Assembly (NCBI RefSeq): GCF_002483315.1
Contig: NZ_DLHR01000020.1
Coordinates: 62,001 to 126,000, forward strand
Direction of reading: 5' to 3'
DNA: 64,000 bases
DNA from: Flavobacterium sp. UBA7663
GTDB lineage: Bacteria; Bacteroidota; Bacteroidia; Flavobacteriales; Flavobacteriaceae
In this document: in pieces, positions 15,775 to 24,425 of the stretch
Layout: every line of letters starts with the position of its first letter
Position numbering within the stretch: position 1 is the stretch's first letter
Program-made: the position numbers and the translations under genes
Notes under the pieces: generated by a model
Databases searched by the model: none
What the model saw: the letters and a program-made list of their open reading frames with translations, nothing else
Told to the model about the DNA's origin: nothing

Positions 15775-18204
15775 CTAGCGTAAGCTCGCGCCTAACTGAC
15801 TTTCAAAATTACCTTGTAACTTACTCATAATTTTATCAATTTGAGTATCGGTTAGTGTTTTAGAATCGTCTTGTAGAATGAAACTTACGGCGTATGATTT
15901 TTTACCTTCTGGTAAGTTGTTTCCTGTGTAAACATCAAATAAATTCACGTCTTTTAACAAGCCTTTTTCTGTTTGTTTGGCAATTTTATAGATTTGTTCG
16001 AATGGTACATTTTCATCTAACAACAAAGCTAAATCTCTACGAACTTCAGGATATTTTGGAATATCAGTGAATTTAATTTTTGTAGAAACGTATTTCTGAA
16101 TTTTATCCCAAGCAAAATCAGCGTACAATACTTCTTGTTTTATATCGAAATGTTTTAAAACAGATTTCTTAACCGTTCCAAATTCTACAATTACTTCTTT
16201 TCCGACTGCTAATGCTAATCCTTCTGAGAAAACATCATTTTCAAATGGTAATGAAGTCACTTTCTTGTCTAATCCTAAACGACTTAAAATCGTGTTGATA
16301 TAACCTTTGAACAAGAAGAAATCAGATTTTGATTGTGGGTTAGTCCAACTTTCGTTTTGTCTGTTTCCAGTTACTAATAACGTTAAGTGTTTGTTTTCTT
16401 CGTGACCGCTTGGAATTTTGTGGTAACTTTTTCCAAACTCGAAGAATTTTAAATCACTTCTTCTTCTATTGATATTGAAAGAAATCGCTTCTAATCCAGA
16501 AAACAATAACGATTGACGCATTGCTGATAAATCGCTACTCAATGGATTTAACATCATCACGTTGAATTCTTCTTTCAAGTTTTCAGAAAGTTTTACGTAA
16601 TCTGGCGTTGTTAGTGAATTCGCCATCATTTCGTTAAAACCTAATGAACACAACTGGTTCGCAATGATATTTTGTACTTTATATTCTTCCGTTCTTGATG
16701 AATTTGCTGTAGTAGCATTTACTTTAGAAGGAATTTTGATGTTGTTATATCCGTAAACACGTAATATTTCTTCGATAACATCAATTTCTCTAGTAACATC
16801 TACTCGGTAAGAAGGAATTGTTAATCCCAAACCTGCTTCTGTAATACTACTAACTTTGATGTCTAATGAAGCTAAAATCTTCTTAATTGTTTCAGGTTTG
16901 ATTTCTTCACCAATGATTTTATTCACTTTATTGAAATGAATAAACACACTGAAATCTTCAATCTTTTTAGGATAAATGTCAATAATATCAGAAGTAATTT
17001 CACCACCTGCTACTTCTTGAATCAACAAAGCCGCACGTTTTAATGCGTATTCAGTAATATTTGGGTCAATTCCTCTTTCAAAGCGGAAAGAAGCATCAGT
17101 ACTTAACGTATGTCTTTTAGCTGTTTTTCTAACCGAAACCGGATTGAAATAAGCACTTTCTAAGAAAATAGCCTGCGTTTTTTCACTAACTCCCGAAGTT
17201 TTTCCTCCGAAAACCCCTGCAATACACATTGGACCACTTTCATCACAAATCATTAAATCTTCTTCGTGTAAGGTGCGTTCGATATCATCTAAAGTAATAA
17301 ATTTAGTACCTGCAGGAACTGTTTTTACTACAACTTTATTTCCTTTAATTTGAGCCGCATCAAAAGCATGCAAAGGTTGCCCTAATTCGTGTAAAACGTA
17401 ATTCGTAACGTCAACAATATTATTTTTTGGAGTTAATCCAATTGCTTTCAAACGGTTTTGTAGCCAAGTTGGCGAAGGTTTAACGGTAATTCCCGAGATC
17501 GTAACCCCACAATATCTTGGAGCTAATTTTTCGTTTTCAACTTTTACATCGATTTTTAAAGTACGTTTTTCAACTTTAAATTTACTCACTGATGGCGTAA
17601 TTAATTCCGAAGTTGTTCCTTTTTGTAACAATCCCGCACGTAAATCACGAGCAACTCCCATGTGCGACATAGCATCGGCACGGTTAGGCGTTAATCCAAT
17701 TTCGAATACTTCATCGGTTTCTATTTCGAATACTTTTGAAGCTGGAGTTCCAGGTTTTAAATCTTCGTTCAAAATCATAATTCCGTCATGACTTTCACCT
17801 AAGCCTAATTCGTCTTCAGCGCAAATCATTCCGTGACTTTCTTGTCCGCGGATTTTCCCTTTTTTAATTTCGAATCCGTTACCTTCTTTGTCAAATAATT
17901 TCGTTCCAATAGTCGCCACAGGAACTTTTTGTCCTGCCGCCACGTTTGGAGCACCACACACAATTTGAACAGGCGCGTTTCCATCACCTAAATCAACCGT
18001 TGTGATTTTTAGTTTATCAGCATCAGGATGTTTTTCGCATGTAAGTACATGACCAATCACAACGCCTTGTAAACCTCCTTTTAAACTTTCGTATTTGTCA
18101 ACGCCTTCTACTTCTAAACCTAAGTCGGTAAGAATGTCGGCAATTTCTTCAGATTTTAAATCGGTTTTAATGAATTGTTTTAACCAATTGTAAGATATAC
18201 GCAT
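15775..18204 (-). CDS. pheT: Phenylalanine--tRNA ligase, beta subunit
   Basis: The 809-residue protein starts at MRISYNWLKQFIKTDL, the usual PheT opening; eight upstream in-frame residues are discarded. Domains in order are the N-terminal and tRNA-binding OB domain (VVIGHVLTCEKHPDADKL, VCGAPNVAAGQKVPVA), B3/B4 (editing, near TPNRADAMSHMGVARDL), B5, the catalytic-like core and a C-terminal anticodon-binding FDX-ACB domain (FTDIPKYPEVRRDLALLLDENV). It pairs with PheS, not present in the window, to form the alpha2-beta2 synthetase. It is a single leftward gene ending in a terminator. Confidence 0.96.
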   Translation of the reverse strand: MRISYNWLKQFIKTDLKSEEIADILTDLGLEVEGVDKYESLKGGLQGVVIGHVLTCEKHPDADKLKITTVDLGDGNAPVQIVCGAPNVAAGQKVPVATIGTKLFDKEGNGFEIKKGKIRGQESHGMICAEDELGLGESHDGIMILNEDLKPGTPASKVFEIETDEVFEIGLTPNRADAMSHMGVARDLRAGLLQKGTTSELITPSVSKFKVEKRTLKIDVKVENEKLAPRYCGVTISGITVKPSPTWLQNRLKAIGLTPKNNIVDVTNYVLHELGQPLHAFDAAQIKGNKVVVKTVPAGTKFITLDDIERTLHEEDLMICDESGPMCIAGVFGGKTSGVSEKTQAIFLESAYFNPVSVRKTAKRHTLSTDASFRFERGIDPNITEYALKRAALLIQEVAGGEITSDIIDIYPKKIEDFSVFIHFNKVNKIIGEEIKPETIKKILASLDIKVSSITEAGLGLTIPSYRVDVTREIDVIEEILRVYGYNNIKIPSKVNATTANSSRTEEYKVQNIIANQLCSLGFNEMMANSLTTPDYVKLSENLKEEFNVMMLNPLSSDLSAMRQSLLFSGLEAISFNINRRRSDLKFFEFGKSYHKIPSGHEENKHLTLLVTGNRQNESWTNPQSKSDFFLFKGYINTILSRLGLDKKVTSLPFENDVFSEGLALAVGKEVIVEFGTVKKSVLKHFDIKQEVLYADFAWDKIQKYVSTKIKFTDIPKYPEVRRDLALLLDENVPFEQIYKIAKQTEKGLLKDVNLFDVYTGNNLPEGKKSYAVSFILQDDSKTLTDTQIDKIMSKLQGNFESQLGASLR

Positions 18205-18239
18205 TTTGTATCGAATTTTAAACGGCAAAGATACTTTAT

Positions 18240-18272
18240 AAAATTAGAATTTAGAAATTAGAATTTAGAAAT
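18240..18272. repeat. Tandem AATTAGAATTTAGA intergenic repeat
   Basis: The phrase AATTAGAATTTAGA occurs twice in tandem upstream of pheT. A related phrase (GAAATTAGAATTTAGAAA) is found at about 28963-28981, just upstream of the RND permease start. No gene is seen in the 269-base gap 18205-18473 other than this and the aldB control region. Confidence 0.5.
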
Positions 18273-18391
18273 TTTGAACAGTAGTTTGGTGATAAGTATA
18301 ATTGGGTTTAGATTATTAATTTGATAAATAATTGCCGAAAAATTTAGTAGAAATGGAATTTTTAGAAGTTAAAATTAAGCTAATATCAGTT

Positions 18392-18422
18392 TTGTGCTAT
18401 TAAATGAAATAATTGTGCTATT
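18392..18422 (+). promoter_or_regulatory. Candidate AraC-type operator: 10-base direct repeat
   Basis: TTGTGCTATT occurs at 18392-18401 and again at 18413-18422, same orientation, 21 bases (two helical turns) apart. The proximal copy lies just upstream of where the -33 contact of the predicted promoter (-7 at 18442-18449) should be, the arrangement used by AraC-family activators. An AraC-family gene lies in the same cluster at 20457-21380. Confidence 0.55.
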
Positions 18423-18441
18423 CTAAGATAAGAATTGAATC

Positions 18442-18449
18442 TAAATTTG
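18442..18449 (+). promoter_or_regulatory. Predicted -7 promoter element of the aldehyde dehydrogenase gene
   Basis: TAAATTTG matches the Bacteroidota -7 consensus TAnnTTTG exactly. It lies 24 bases before the chosen ATG at 18474, and no good TTTG -33 element is seen at the right distance, consistent with activator dependence. Confidence 0.5.
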
Positions 18450-18473
18450 ATAAACAAACCAAAAATCAAAATT

Positions 18474-19979
18474 ATGAGTAATTTAATTCAAAGACCACAA
18501 CTAAAAGAAAAGTACGATAATTATATTAATGGAAAATGGACAGCGCCTTCAACAGGGCAATATTTCGAAGTACTTTCTCCAGTAGATGGAAAATTAATGG
18601 CAAAAGCAGCACATTCGGCTAAAATGGATGTTGAAATGGCTGTAAATGCAGCTGATGAAGCCTTCAAAACATTCAGTCAAACTTCGGCTACAGAAAGAAG
18701 TATCATGTTGAATAAAATTGCAGATCGAATTGAAGCTAATTTAGAATACATCGCTGCGGTTGAAACGTTAGATAACGGTAAAGCCATTCGTGAAACTATG
18801 GCTGCCGATATTCCATTAGCAATTGACCATTTTAGATATTTTGCCAGTGTAATTCGTGCTGAAGAAGGTTCAATTACCGAATTAGATAAAGATACGGTTT
18901 CCATTATCGTACATGAGCCAATTGGAGTTGTAGCACAAATTATTCCTTGGAACTTTCCTGTTTTAATGGCAGTTTGGAAGCTTGCACCAGCATTAGCGGC
19001 TGGAAACTGTGTGGTGTTGAAACCAGCAGAAAGCACTCCAATTTCAATTATGGTATTAATGGAAATTATCGGCGATTTAGTTCCAGCGGGTGTAATCAAT
19101 ATAATTAATGGTTTTGGAGCGGAGTTAGGAAGAACTTTAGTAACCAATCCAAAAGTGTGTAAAGCAGCATTTACAGGTTCAACAGCTACTGGTAGAATGG
19201 TAATGCAATATGCTACTGAAAATATTATTCCAGTTACTTTAGAATTGGGTGGAAAATCACCTAATATTTTCTTCCCATCCGTTATGGATGCTGATGATGA
19301 GTTTTTAGACAAAGCTCTAGAAGGTGTTGCTCTTTTTGCCCTAAATCAAGGAGAAGTTTGTACGTGTCCATCAAGATTGTTAATTCATGAATCGATTTAT
19401 GATAAATTTATCGAAAGAGTATTGGAACGAGTAAAAGCTATCAAAATGGGGAATCCATTAGATCCAACGGTGATGATGGGCGCTCAAGCGTCTCAAATTC
19501 AAAAAGACAAAATTCTTTCCTACATTAATTTAGGTAAAGAAGAAGGTGCTGAATTATTATGCGGTGGTGATGTGAATCATTTAGGTGGTGATTTAGAAGG
19601 CGGATATTACATCCAACCAACCTTATTTAAAGGGCACAACAAAATGCGTATTTTCCAAGAAGAAATTTTCGGACCTGTATTAGCAGTAACAACTTTTAAA
19701 ACTACAGAAGAAGCATTAGAAATTGCTAACGACACTATGTACGGATTAGGAGCAGGCGTTTGGACACGTGATGCACATGAATTATACCAAGTTCCAAGAG
19801 CTATTCAAGCAGGACGTGTTTGGGTAAACCAATATCATGCTTATCCAGCAGGAGCACCATTTGGAGGTTATAAACAATCGGGAATTGGTAGAGAAAATCA
19901 CAAAATGATGTTAGACCATTACCGTCAAACTAAAAACATGTTGATTTCTTATAACAAGAACAAATTAGGTTTCTTTTAA
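18474..19979 (+). CDS. aldB: Aldehyde dehydrogenase (AldB/ExaC/AcoD type)
   Basis: The 501-residue NAD(P)-dependent enzyme starts at MSNLIQRPQLKEKYDNYINGKW; an earlier in-frame TTG/ATG lies within the promoter region. It has the ALDH cofactor region PWNFPVLMAVWKLAPALAAGN, GSTATGR, the general-base motif LELGGKSPNIFF and the catalytic cysteine Cys296 in NQGEVCTCPSR, the form typical of AldB/AcoD acetaldehyde dehydrogenases. Its role is oxidation of acetaldehyde or other short aldehydes to acids. It is followed by a DUF779 gene and an AraC regulator, a grouping seen with this ALDH type elsewhere. A direct repeat upstream is a candidate regulator site. Confidence 0.9.
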   Translation: MSNLIQRPQLKEKYDNYINGKWTAPSTGQYFEVLSPVDGKLMAKAAHSAKMDVEMAVNAADEAFKTFSQTSATERSIMLNKIADRIEANLEYIAAVETLDNGKAIRETMAADIPLAIDHFRYFASVIRAEEGSITELDKDTVSIIVHEPIGVVAQIIPWNFPVLMAVWKLAPALAAGNCVVLKPAESTPISIMVLMEIIGDLVPAGVINIINGFGAELGRTLVTNPKVCKAAFTGSTATGRMVMQYATENIIPVTLELGGKSPNIFFPSVMDADDEFLDKALEGVALFALNQGEVCTCPSRLLIHESIYDKFIERVLERVKAIKMGNPLDPTVMMGAQASQIQKDKILSYINLGKEEGAELLCGGDVNHLGGDLEGGYYIQPTLFKGHNKMRIFQEEIFGPVLAVTTFKTTEEALEIANDTMYGLGAGVWTRDAHELYQVPRAIQAGRVWVNQYHAYPAGAPFGGYKQSGIGRENHKMMLDHYRQTKNMLISYNKNKLGFF

Positions 19980-19996
19980 TGAATAATTTTTAATTT

Positions 19997-20047
19997 AAAG
20001 TCGCGATTCATGATTAATTTTATTTTGAACTTGCGGCTTTTTTTTTT
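19997..20047 (+). terminator. Possible terminator after the aldehyde dehydrogenase
   Basis: AAAGTCGC (19997-20004) can pair with GCGGCTTT (20033-20040, one G-T pair), with a 28-base loop and a 10-base T-run. The large loop makes it only a weak candidate. Confidence 0.4.
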
Positions 20048-20054
20048 GTAAACA

Positions 20055-20435
20055 ATGGAAAAAATAAAACGATTAGAAGCTACCGAAAAAGCTATAGAAT
20101 TAATCAAAATGCTATCTGAAAAATTTGGTGATTTGATGTTCTATCAAGCGGGTGGATGTTGCGAAGGAACGCAACCGCAATGTTTTGAAAAGGGCGGATT
20201 CTATTTGCGCTTTGGAGATGTTTGCATTGGAACCCTTCAAGGCTTTGAATTTTGGGTGGACAAAGATTTGTTCGAATATTGGAAACACGCTCATTTTACG
20301 CTAGATGTAACTGATGGAATAGGAGCAGGCGGTTTTTCATTAGAAACACCCTACGGAAAAACATTCAAAGTAAATTATAGATTATTTACCGAAGAAGAAG
20401 TTCAGAATTTGGAAGAAATCAGATTAAATGAGTAA
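20055..20435 (+). CDS. DUF779 domain-containing protein
   Basis: This is a 126-residue soluble protein of the DUF779 family, recognised by LMFYQAGGCCEGTQPQCF near residues 28-45 (three cysteines), the FWVDKDLFEYWKHAHFTLDV segment and GGFSLETPYGKTF. Function is unknown; the conserved cysteines and histidine could bind a metal. Members are repeatedly found beside AldB/ExaC-type aldehyde dehydrogenases, as here, 75 bases downstream on the same strand, so a role in aldehyde metabolism or redox support of the dehydrogenase is inferred. Confidence 0.87.
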   Translation: MEKIKRLEATEKAIELIKMLSEKFGDLMFYQAGGCCEGTQPQCFEKGGFYLRFGDVCIGTLQGFEFWVDKDLFEYWKHAHFTLDVTDGIGAGGFSLETPYGKTFKVNYRLFTEEEVQNLEEIRLNE

Positions 20436-20456
20436 TGCTATTTACTAATCACTCTT

Positions 20457-21380
20457 TTACCCATTATAATTCATCAACTGATATTGCTTTGGAGTCACAC
20501 CTTCGTATTTCTTGAATAATCGAATAAAGTAATTGCAATCTTCAAAACCTGTCGCATACGAAACTTCATTGATTTGAATGTTGGGATTGCTCAATAGTTT
20601 TTTGGCGTATTTTATCTTTTCATTTAAGATGTATTCAATAGGGCTCATGCCTAATTCTCTTTTGAAATAACGATAAAATGAAGTGGTGCTCATACAAGCT
20701 TTATCGCTTAAATCTTTCAAATTGATGGTTTCTCTGATGTTGTTTTTGATGTATTCAATCGATGGTGTAATTGGGCTGTTGCTATCGATGAATTTTTCGT
20801 TTTCAAAACGTTTAGTGGTTTGAGTTTGAATGATTCGGATAATCAATTCTTGAAGGGTTAAATCGGCAAGTGCGTCTTTGGTTAATGAATTGCCCATGCA
20901 TTCTTTAATCAGCTTGTTGATGGTTCCTGCTAATTCTACATTGTTATAAAAGAAATAGTTTTCGTGGTCTAATTTCCACAAATTACTTTTTCCTTCTTTC
21001 GGATATTTCTCGTTTAAAAAATCCAACGTATTCGTAATAATCTGATTATCGATTGCCAAAGCAATACATTGTGTAGGATTCTCTTTTGAAGCTTCGGGAA
21101 AATCAATTTTCATTTCTGCATTGGAAGGCACGATTACGGTTTCGCCTGGTAAATATTCAAAACTTGGGTCTTCAAATAAGTGCATTACTTTTTTACCTCG
21201 CAACATACTCGTAACCACCAAATCATTAAACTTCAAAGGAACCAAATCCGATTTTTGGTAGGTTTCAAAAATATTTAATTCACAATGATCTAAGGAGAAA
21301 ATAGTACGGTTTTCCACCAAAGTTTTTAACGACTTTTCGTGGGTTAAAGCAGGAGTAAAAAGTAACGCTTTGTTGGCCAT
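20457..21380 (-). CDS. AraC-family transcriptional regulator
   Basis: The 307-residue regulator has an N-terminal cupin-like sensing domain (SLDHCELNIFETYQ, PGETVIVPSNAEMKIDFPE) and a C-terminal double helix-turn-helix domain from about residue 208: INLKDLSDKACMSTTSFYRYFKRELGMSPIEYI followed by INEVSYATGFEDCNYFIRLFKKYEGVTPKQYQ. It is convergent with the DUF779 gene and, from its position, probably controls the aldehyde dehydrogenase cluster through the TTGTGCTATT repeats at 18392-18422. The inducer is unknown; an aldehyde or alcohol is plausible. Confidence 0.9.
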   Translation of the reverse strand: MANKALLFTPALTHEKSLKTLVENRTIFSLDHCELNIFETYQKSDLVPLKFNDLVVTSMLRGKKVMHLFEDPSFEYLPGETVIVPSNAEMKIDFPEASKENPTQCIALAIDNQIITNTLDFLNEKYPKEGKSNLWKLDHENYFFYNNVELAGTINKLIKECMGNSLTKDALADLTLQELIIRIIQTQTTKRFENEKFIDSNSPITPSIEYIKNNIRETINLKDLSDKACMSTTSFYRYFKRELGMSPIEYILNEKIKYAKKLLSNPNIQINEVSYATGFEDCNYFIRLFKKYEGVTPKQYQLMNYNG

Positions 21381-21412
21381 TTTAAATTTTGAAATAGAAA
21401 AGCAAGATACAA

Positions 21413-21440
21413 AAAAAGCAACTACTAAGAGTTGCTTTTT
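21413..21440 (-). terminator. Rho-independent terminator after the alpha/beta hydrolase gene
   Basis: AAAAAGCAACT (21413-21423) pairs with AGTTGCTTTTT (21430-21440); on the minus strand the stem runs into a T-run. It separates the hydrolase from the araC gene, which therefore probably has its own promoter. Confidence 0.75.
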
Positions 21441-21441
21441 G

Positions 21442-22455
21442 TTATTTTTTCAAGAACGAAATCAATCCGCTAAAATATGTTTTTTGGTCATCGTAAAACG
21501 CCATGTGACTTCCATTTGGACAGAATAAATATGAACCGTTCGGTAAGATTTTATAAATTTCTTCCATGTGTTTTGGATCCATGGTATCGTGTTTCGCTCC
21601 GATAACTAGTGTTGGGATTTTTACGTTTTTTAAATCGGCTTTTCTATCCCATTTTTCTAATTTTCCTGAAATCCCAAATTCACTCGGACCTTGCATGGTT
21701 ACATAAAGCGATTGATTCATTTTTCCTAATGAACGATTTACAGGCTCTGGCCAATCTTTTGAAGGGAAACGAAGAATGTGTTTTTCATAGAAATTAGGAA
21801 GTAATAATTCCATATATCTTGGATTGGAAAAGTCGTTATTAGCTTCTATTTTCATGAGTTCTGCCAATACTTTTGGATTCATTTGTTTAGCTAACACTTC
21901 ATTAGCATATTTGTCGTATTCTGGGCAACTTGCCATCATATTAGAAATGATTAAGCCTTTCATGTTGTTTTGATATTTTGTAGCGTATTCCATAGCTAAA
22001 ATACCGCCCCACGAATGTCCTAACAAGTAGAAATTGGTGTTGTCTAATTTTAAAGATTTACGAACTTGTTCAACTTCTTCCACATATCTCTGTAAATCCC
22101 ACATCGAAGTATCGTTTGGATTATCGGCATTTCCGCAACCTAATTGATCGTAATAGATGAACTCGATTCCTTCTGCTGGTAAGAAGTTTTCAAAACATTC
22201 AAAATATTCGTGTGTAGCGCCTGGACCACCATTTAAAAGCAATACTTTAATCTTTGGATTGTTCCCAACTCGCTTCGTCCAAACATTAAAAGTGCCTTTT
22301 GGAGTTGTAATCGGAATGACTTTCACCCCACCATTTTGAATACTATCAGCTGATTGTGCGAAATACTCGTTTTGAGTGGAAACTGTTTCTTGTTTACAGC
22401 TTGTGAATAATGTGATTGAGAAAAGTAGGAGTGTTGTGTGGAATAGGTTTTTCAT
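21442..22455 (-). CDS. Lipoprotein alpha/beta hydrolase, proline iminopeptidase-like
   Basis: The 337-residue protein has a lipoprotein signal (MKNLFHTTLLLFSITLFTSC). The hydrolase core shows the oxyanion loop LLLNGGPGATHEYF, YYDQLGCGNADNP and the nucleophile elbow LLGHSWGGILAMEYA, matching prolyl aminopeptidases (family S33). Asp in LVIGAKHDTMDP and His in CPNGSHMAFYDD complete the triad. It is expected to remove N-terminal proline or related residues from peptides in the periplasm. It follows the DUF4238 gene by 17 bases and ends in a terminator. Confidence 0.85.
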   Translation of the reverse strand: MKNLFHTTLLLFSITLFTSCKQETVSTQNEYFAQSADSIQNGGVKVIPITTPKGTFNVWTKRVGNNPKIKVLLLNGGPGATHEYFECFENFLPAEGIEFIYYDQLGCGNADNPNDTSMWDLQRYVEEVEQVRKSLKLDNTNFYLLGHSWGGILAMEYATKYQNNMKGLIISNMMASCPEYDKYANEVLAKQMNPKVLAELMKIEANNDFSNPRYMELLLPNFYEKHILRFPSKDWPEPVNRSLGKMNQSLYVTMQGPSEFGISGKLEKWDRKADLKNVKIPTLVIGAKHDTMDPKHMEEIYKILPNGSYLFCPNGSHMAFYDDQKTYFSGLISFLKK

Positions 22456-22472
22456 GGTTGGATTTTATAAAA

Positions 22473-23417
22473 TTAACTTTTGATAAAAATTGTTCTATTA
22501 ATGTTTTCAAGTTGAGCTTGGCTTCTTGAAAATATAAATTCATTTGAATTCTCTATTACAAAAGCATTGTATTTGTTAACTTCATCATTATTGACTTTGG
22601 AATATTTAATTTTATCTTTTTGATCTTGATAGTGAATTAATATTGCTAAATTAGGATTTAAAGGATAATACAAATCAAGTTGTTGAACAACATTAAAATC
22701 ATTCAGCGCGCTTGCTTTAATATTTATCAAAGGTTGATCACATGTTAAAAAATCAATTTCTGTTTGATTATCTAGAAATTCAAATTTTGTATTCTTGTCA
22801 TAGGTTAGAGAGTCAGCAATTGCGGTTGAGTATATGAAAGGCAGAATATTTAAAAACTTTGGAGATAAATAATTTAATTTTGGAATTACTGTCTCGATTT
22901 TTGAACGCATTTTCTTAGTTCTCAAATATTGAAATGCAACATAAATCATTGTCATTAATAAATCATCTTCTTTATCTAAAAAATTTAAATCTTCAATTTT
23001 TTTGACACTTATTAATTTTTCACCAAATTTTTCTAAAACTGAATGAACATCTTCCATTCCATTTGTTCTCAGAATATTTAATCTTCTCTCAAATTCTTCT
23101 CTTTTCTCAAGGTCAATTAGTTCAATTGGTATGTCTCTTTTTAATTTTGAATATGATGTGAATGCAAAATAAAATTTTAAGTTTACTTCTTTAACAGAAT
23201 CTTTACTCCATAAATCGATTAACTTTTTAAGAATTGCCTCTTCTTCTAATGTGAATTCTTCAAGTGCATAAAAAAATCTCTCTTGTGCAACACCTTCAAT
23301 ATTTGTTTTAATGATTTTATTTGTATTCTTTATTAGTGCATAAATTTGATTTTTAGTAGTCCATGACTCCAAATATTTTTTTCAAACATAATGTTGTTTC
23401 TTTTTTATTTGCGTCAT
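22473..23417 (-). pseudogene. DUF4238-like gene interrupted by an in-frame TGA at codon 12
   Basis: The main open frame (22473-23372) lacks an ATG start. Extending upstream in the same frame reaches ATG at 23417, giving MTQIKKKQHYV, then TGA (23382-23384), then KKYLESWTTKNQIYAL. DUF4238 proteins begin with a (Q/H)HYVxxxYLxxW pattern, so the natural start is almost surely this ATG and the TGA replaces one sense codon, probably TGG. Other family features are FLTCDQPLINI and the PLNPNLAILIHY segment near the C-terminus. Function of DUF4238 is unknown; a defence role has been suggested for some relatives. A nonsense mutation, a sequencing error or re-initiation at TTG 23372 are the options. Confidence 0.65.
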
Positions 23418-23445
23418 CTTTAAATTCTAAAAAATTAAATATTAT

Positions 23446-23453
23446 CAAATATA
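23446..23453 (-). promoter_or_regulatory. Predicted -7 element of the DUF4238 gene
   Basis: On the minus strand the bases read TATATTTG, a perfect TAnnTTTG, 28 bases upstream of the ATG at 23417. A TTTG at about 22 bases further upstream could serve as -33. Its presence supports 23417 as the true start. Confidence 0.45.
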
Positions 23454-23472
23454 CCAATTTTCCTCCAAACCC

Positions 23473-24336
23473 TTACAAAATCTCTTCCACGTGTTTTTTA
23501 ATATTTGAAGCAATTTTTGTCATGGGTAAATCATTGGCATCGTTGCCAAATGGGTCTTCAATTTCTTCGGCGATTAATTCTAAACTCGCTAAAACATAAA
23601 AGATAAAAATCACTACTGGAATTACGTAGTAACCCAAACTAAATACAAATCCGAAAGGTAATGTCATCACAAAAAAGAAGATAAATTTTTTGATAAACGA
23701 ACTGTACGAGTAGGGAATAGGCGTGTTTTTAATACGTTCGCAAGCGCCACAAATATCCGTAAATGATTGCAATTCAGAATTAATGATGTAAAATTGGTCA
23801 CCCGTAATTTTCCCAGATTTGTACAAATCATTCGCTTTTTGAAACAGCATTTTTGCTACTTGATTTGGGCGATGTTTGTGATGATCCATTTCTAAATCCA
23901 AACCTTCAAACAACATTTTGCTCACATCTTCATTCAATAAATGTTTCGAAAGCACCGAAGCATAAGCTGGAATCACTTTTCTGTAGAAATTTCTATCATT
24001 TTCATCAGACAAATAGGCAGAAAGTTTCAATGCTAAATTTCGACTATTATTGACCAAAGCACCCCATTGTTTTCGACCTTCCCACCAACGGTCGTAAGCC
24101 GTATTAGTTCGGTAAGCCAATAATAACGACAACACAAAACCTACGGTAGTGTGCATTAGGTTTAGGTTTTTTACATGACTGGTTTCGGAAAGATTCCAAT
24201 ATTCTAATTCCAAATATGCGATTCCGTAGGCATAAAATCCAATGAAAATCATCATCGGAATTAATTGACGAAACGTATCCGATTCGTGAAAACGAAAGAT
24301 AAAAGTAATCCAGTCTTTTGGGTTGTATTGAACCAT
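23473..24336 (-). CDS. Bestrophin-family anion channel
   Basis: The 287-residue membrane protein has the bestrophin family hallmarks: N-terminal TM segments (LIPMMIFIGFYAYGIAYLEL), the pore-neck region HTTVGFVLSLLLAYRTNTAYDRWWEGRKQWGALVNNSRNLA, and C-terminal DPFGNDANDLPM. Bacterial bestrophins form pentameric channels for anions or cations across the inner membrane. The tail is shorter than animal members but of normal bacterial length. It is followed by the DUF4238 gene, which appears to have its own promoter. Confidence 0.9.
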   Translation of the reverse strand: MVQYNPKDWITFIFRFHESDTFRQLIPMMIFIGFYAYGIAYLELEYWNLSETSHVKNLNLMHTTVGFVLSLLLAYRTNTAYDRWWEGRKQWGALVNNSRNLALKLSAYLSDENDRNFYRKVIPAYASVLSKHLLNEDVSKMLFEGLDLEMDHHKHRPNQVAKMLFQKANDLYKSGKITGDQFYIINSELQSFTDICGACERIKNTPIPYSYSSFIKKFIFFFVMTLPFGFVFSLGYYVIPVVIFIFYVLASLELIAEEIEDPFGNDANDLPMTKIASNIKKHVEEIL

Positions 24337-24340
24337 TTTT

Positions 24341-24372
24341 TAGTGATTAGTGAAAAGTGATTAGTGAAAAGC
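24341..24372. repeat. Tandem AGTGATTAGTGAAA intergenic repeat
   Basis: AGTGATTAGTGAAAAGTGAT and a second AGTGAAAAG unit lie just upstream of the bestrophin start, another example of the stuttered intergenic phrases of this genome. Confidence 0.5.
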
Positions 24373-24425
24373 GGTTTCTCAATTTCACAGTTTCACAATT
24401 AAACATTTTAACAAATCTAAAAATA

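Noticed and set aside
18677..19312. A 211-codon open frame on the minus strand within the aldehyde dehydrogenase gene
   Set aside because: It lies fully inside a well-supported ALDH gene, has no recognisable motif or promoter, and mirrors its codon pattern.
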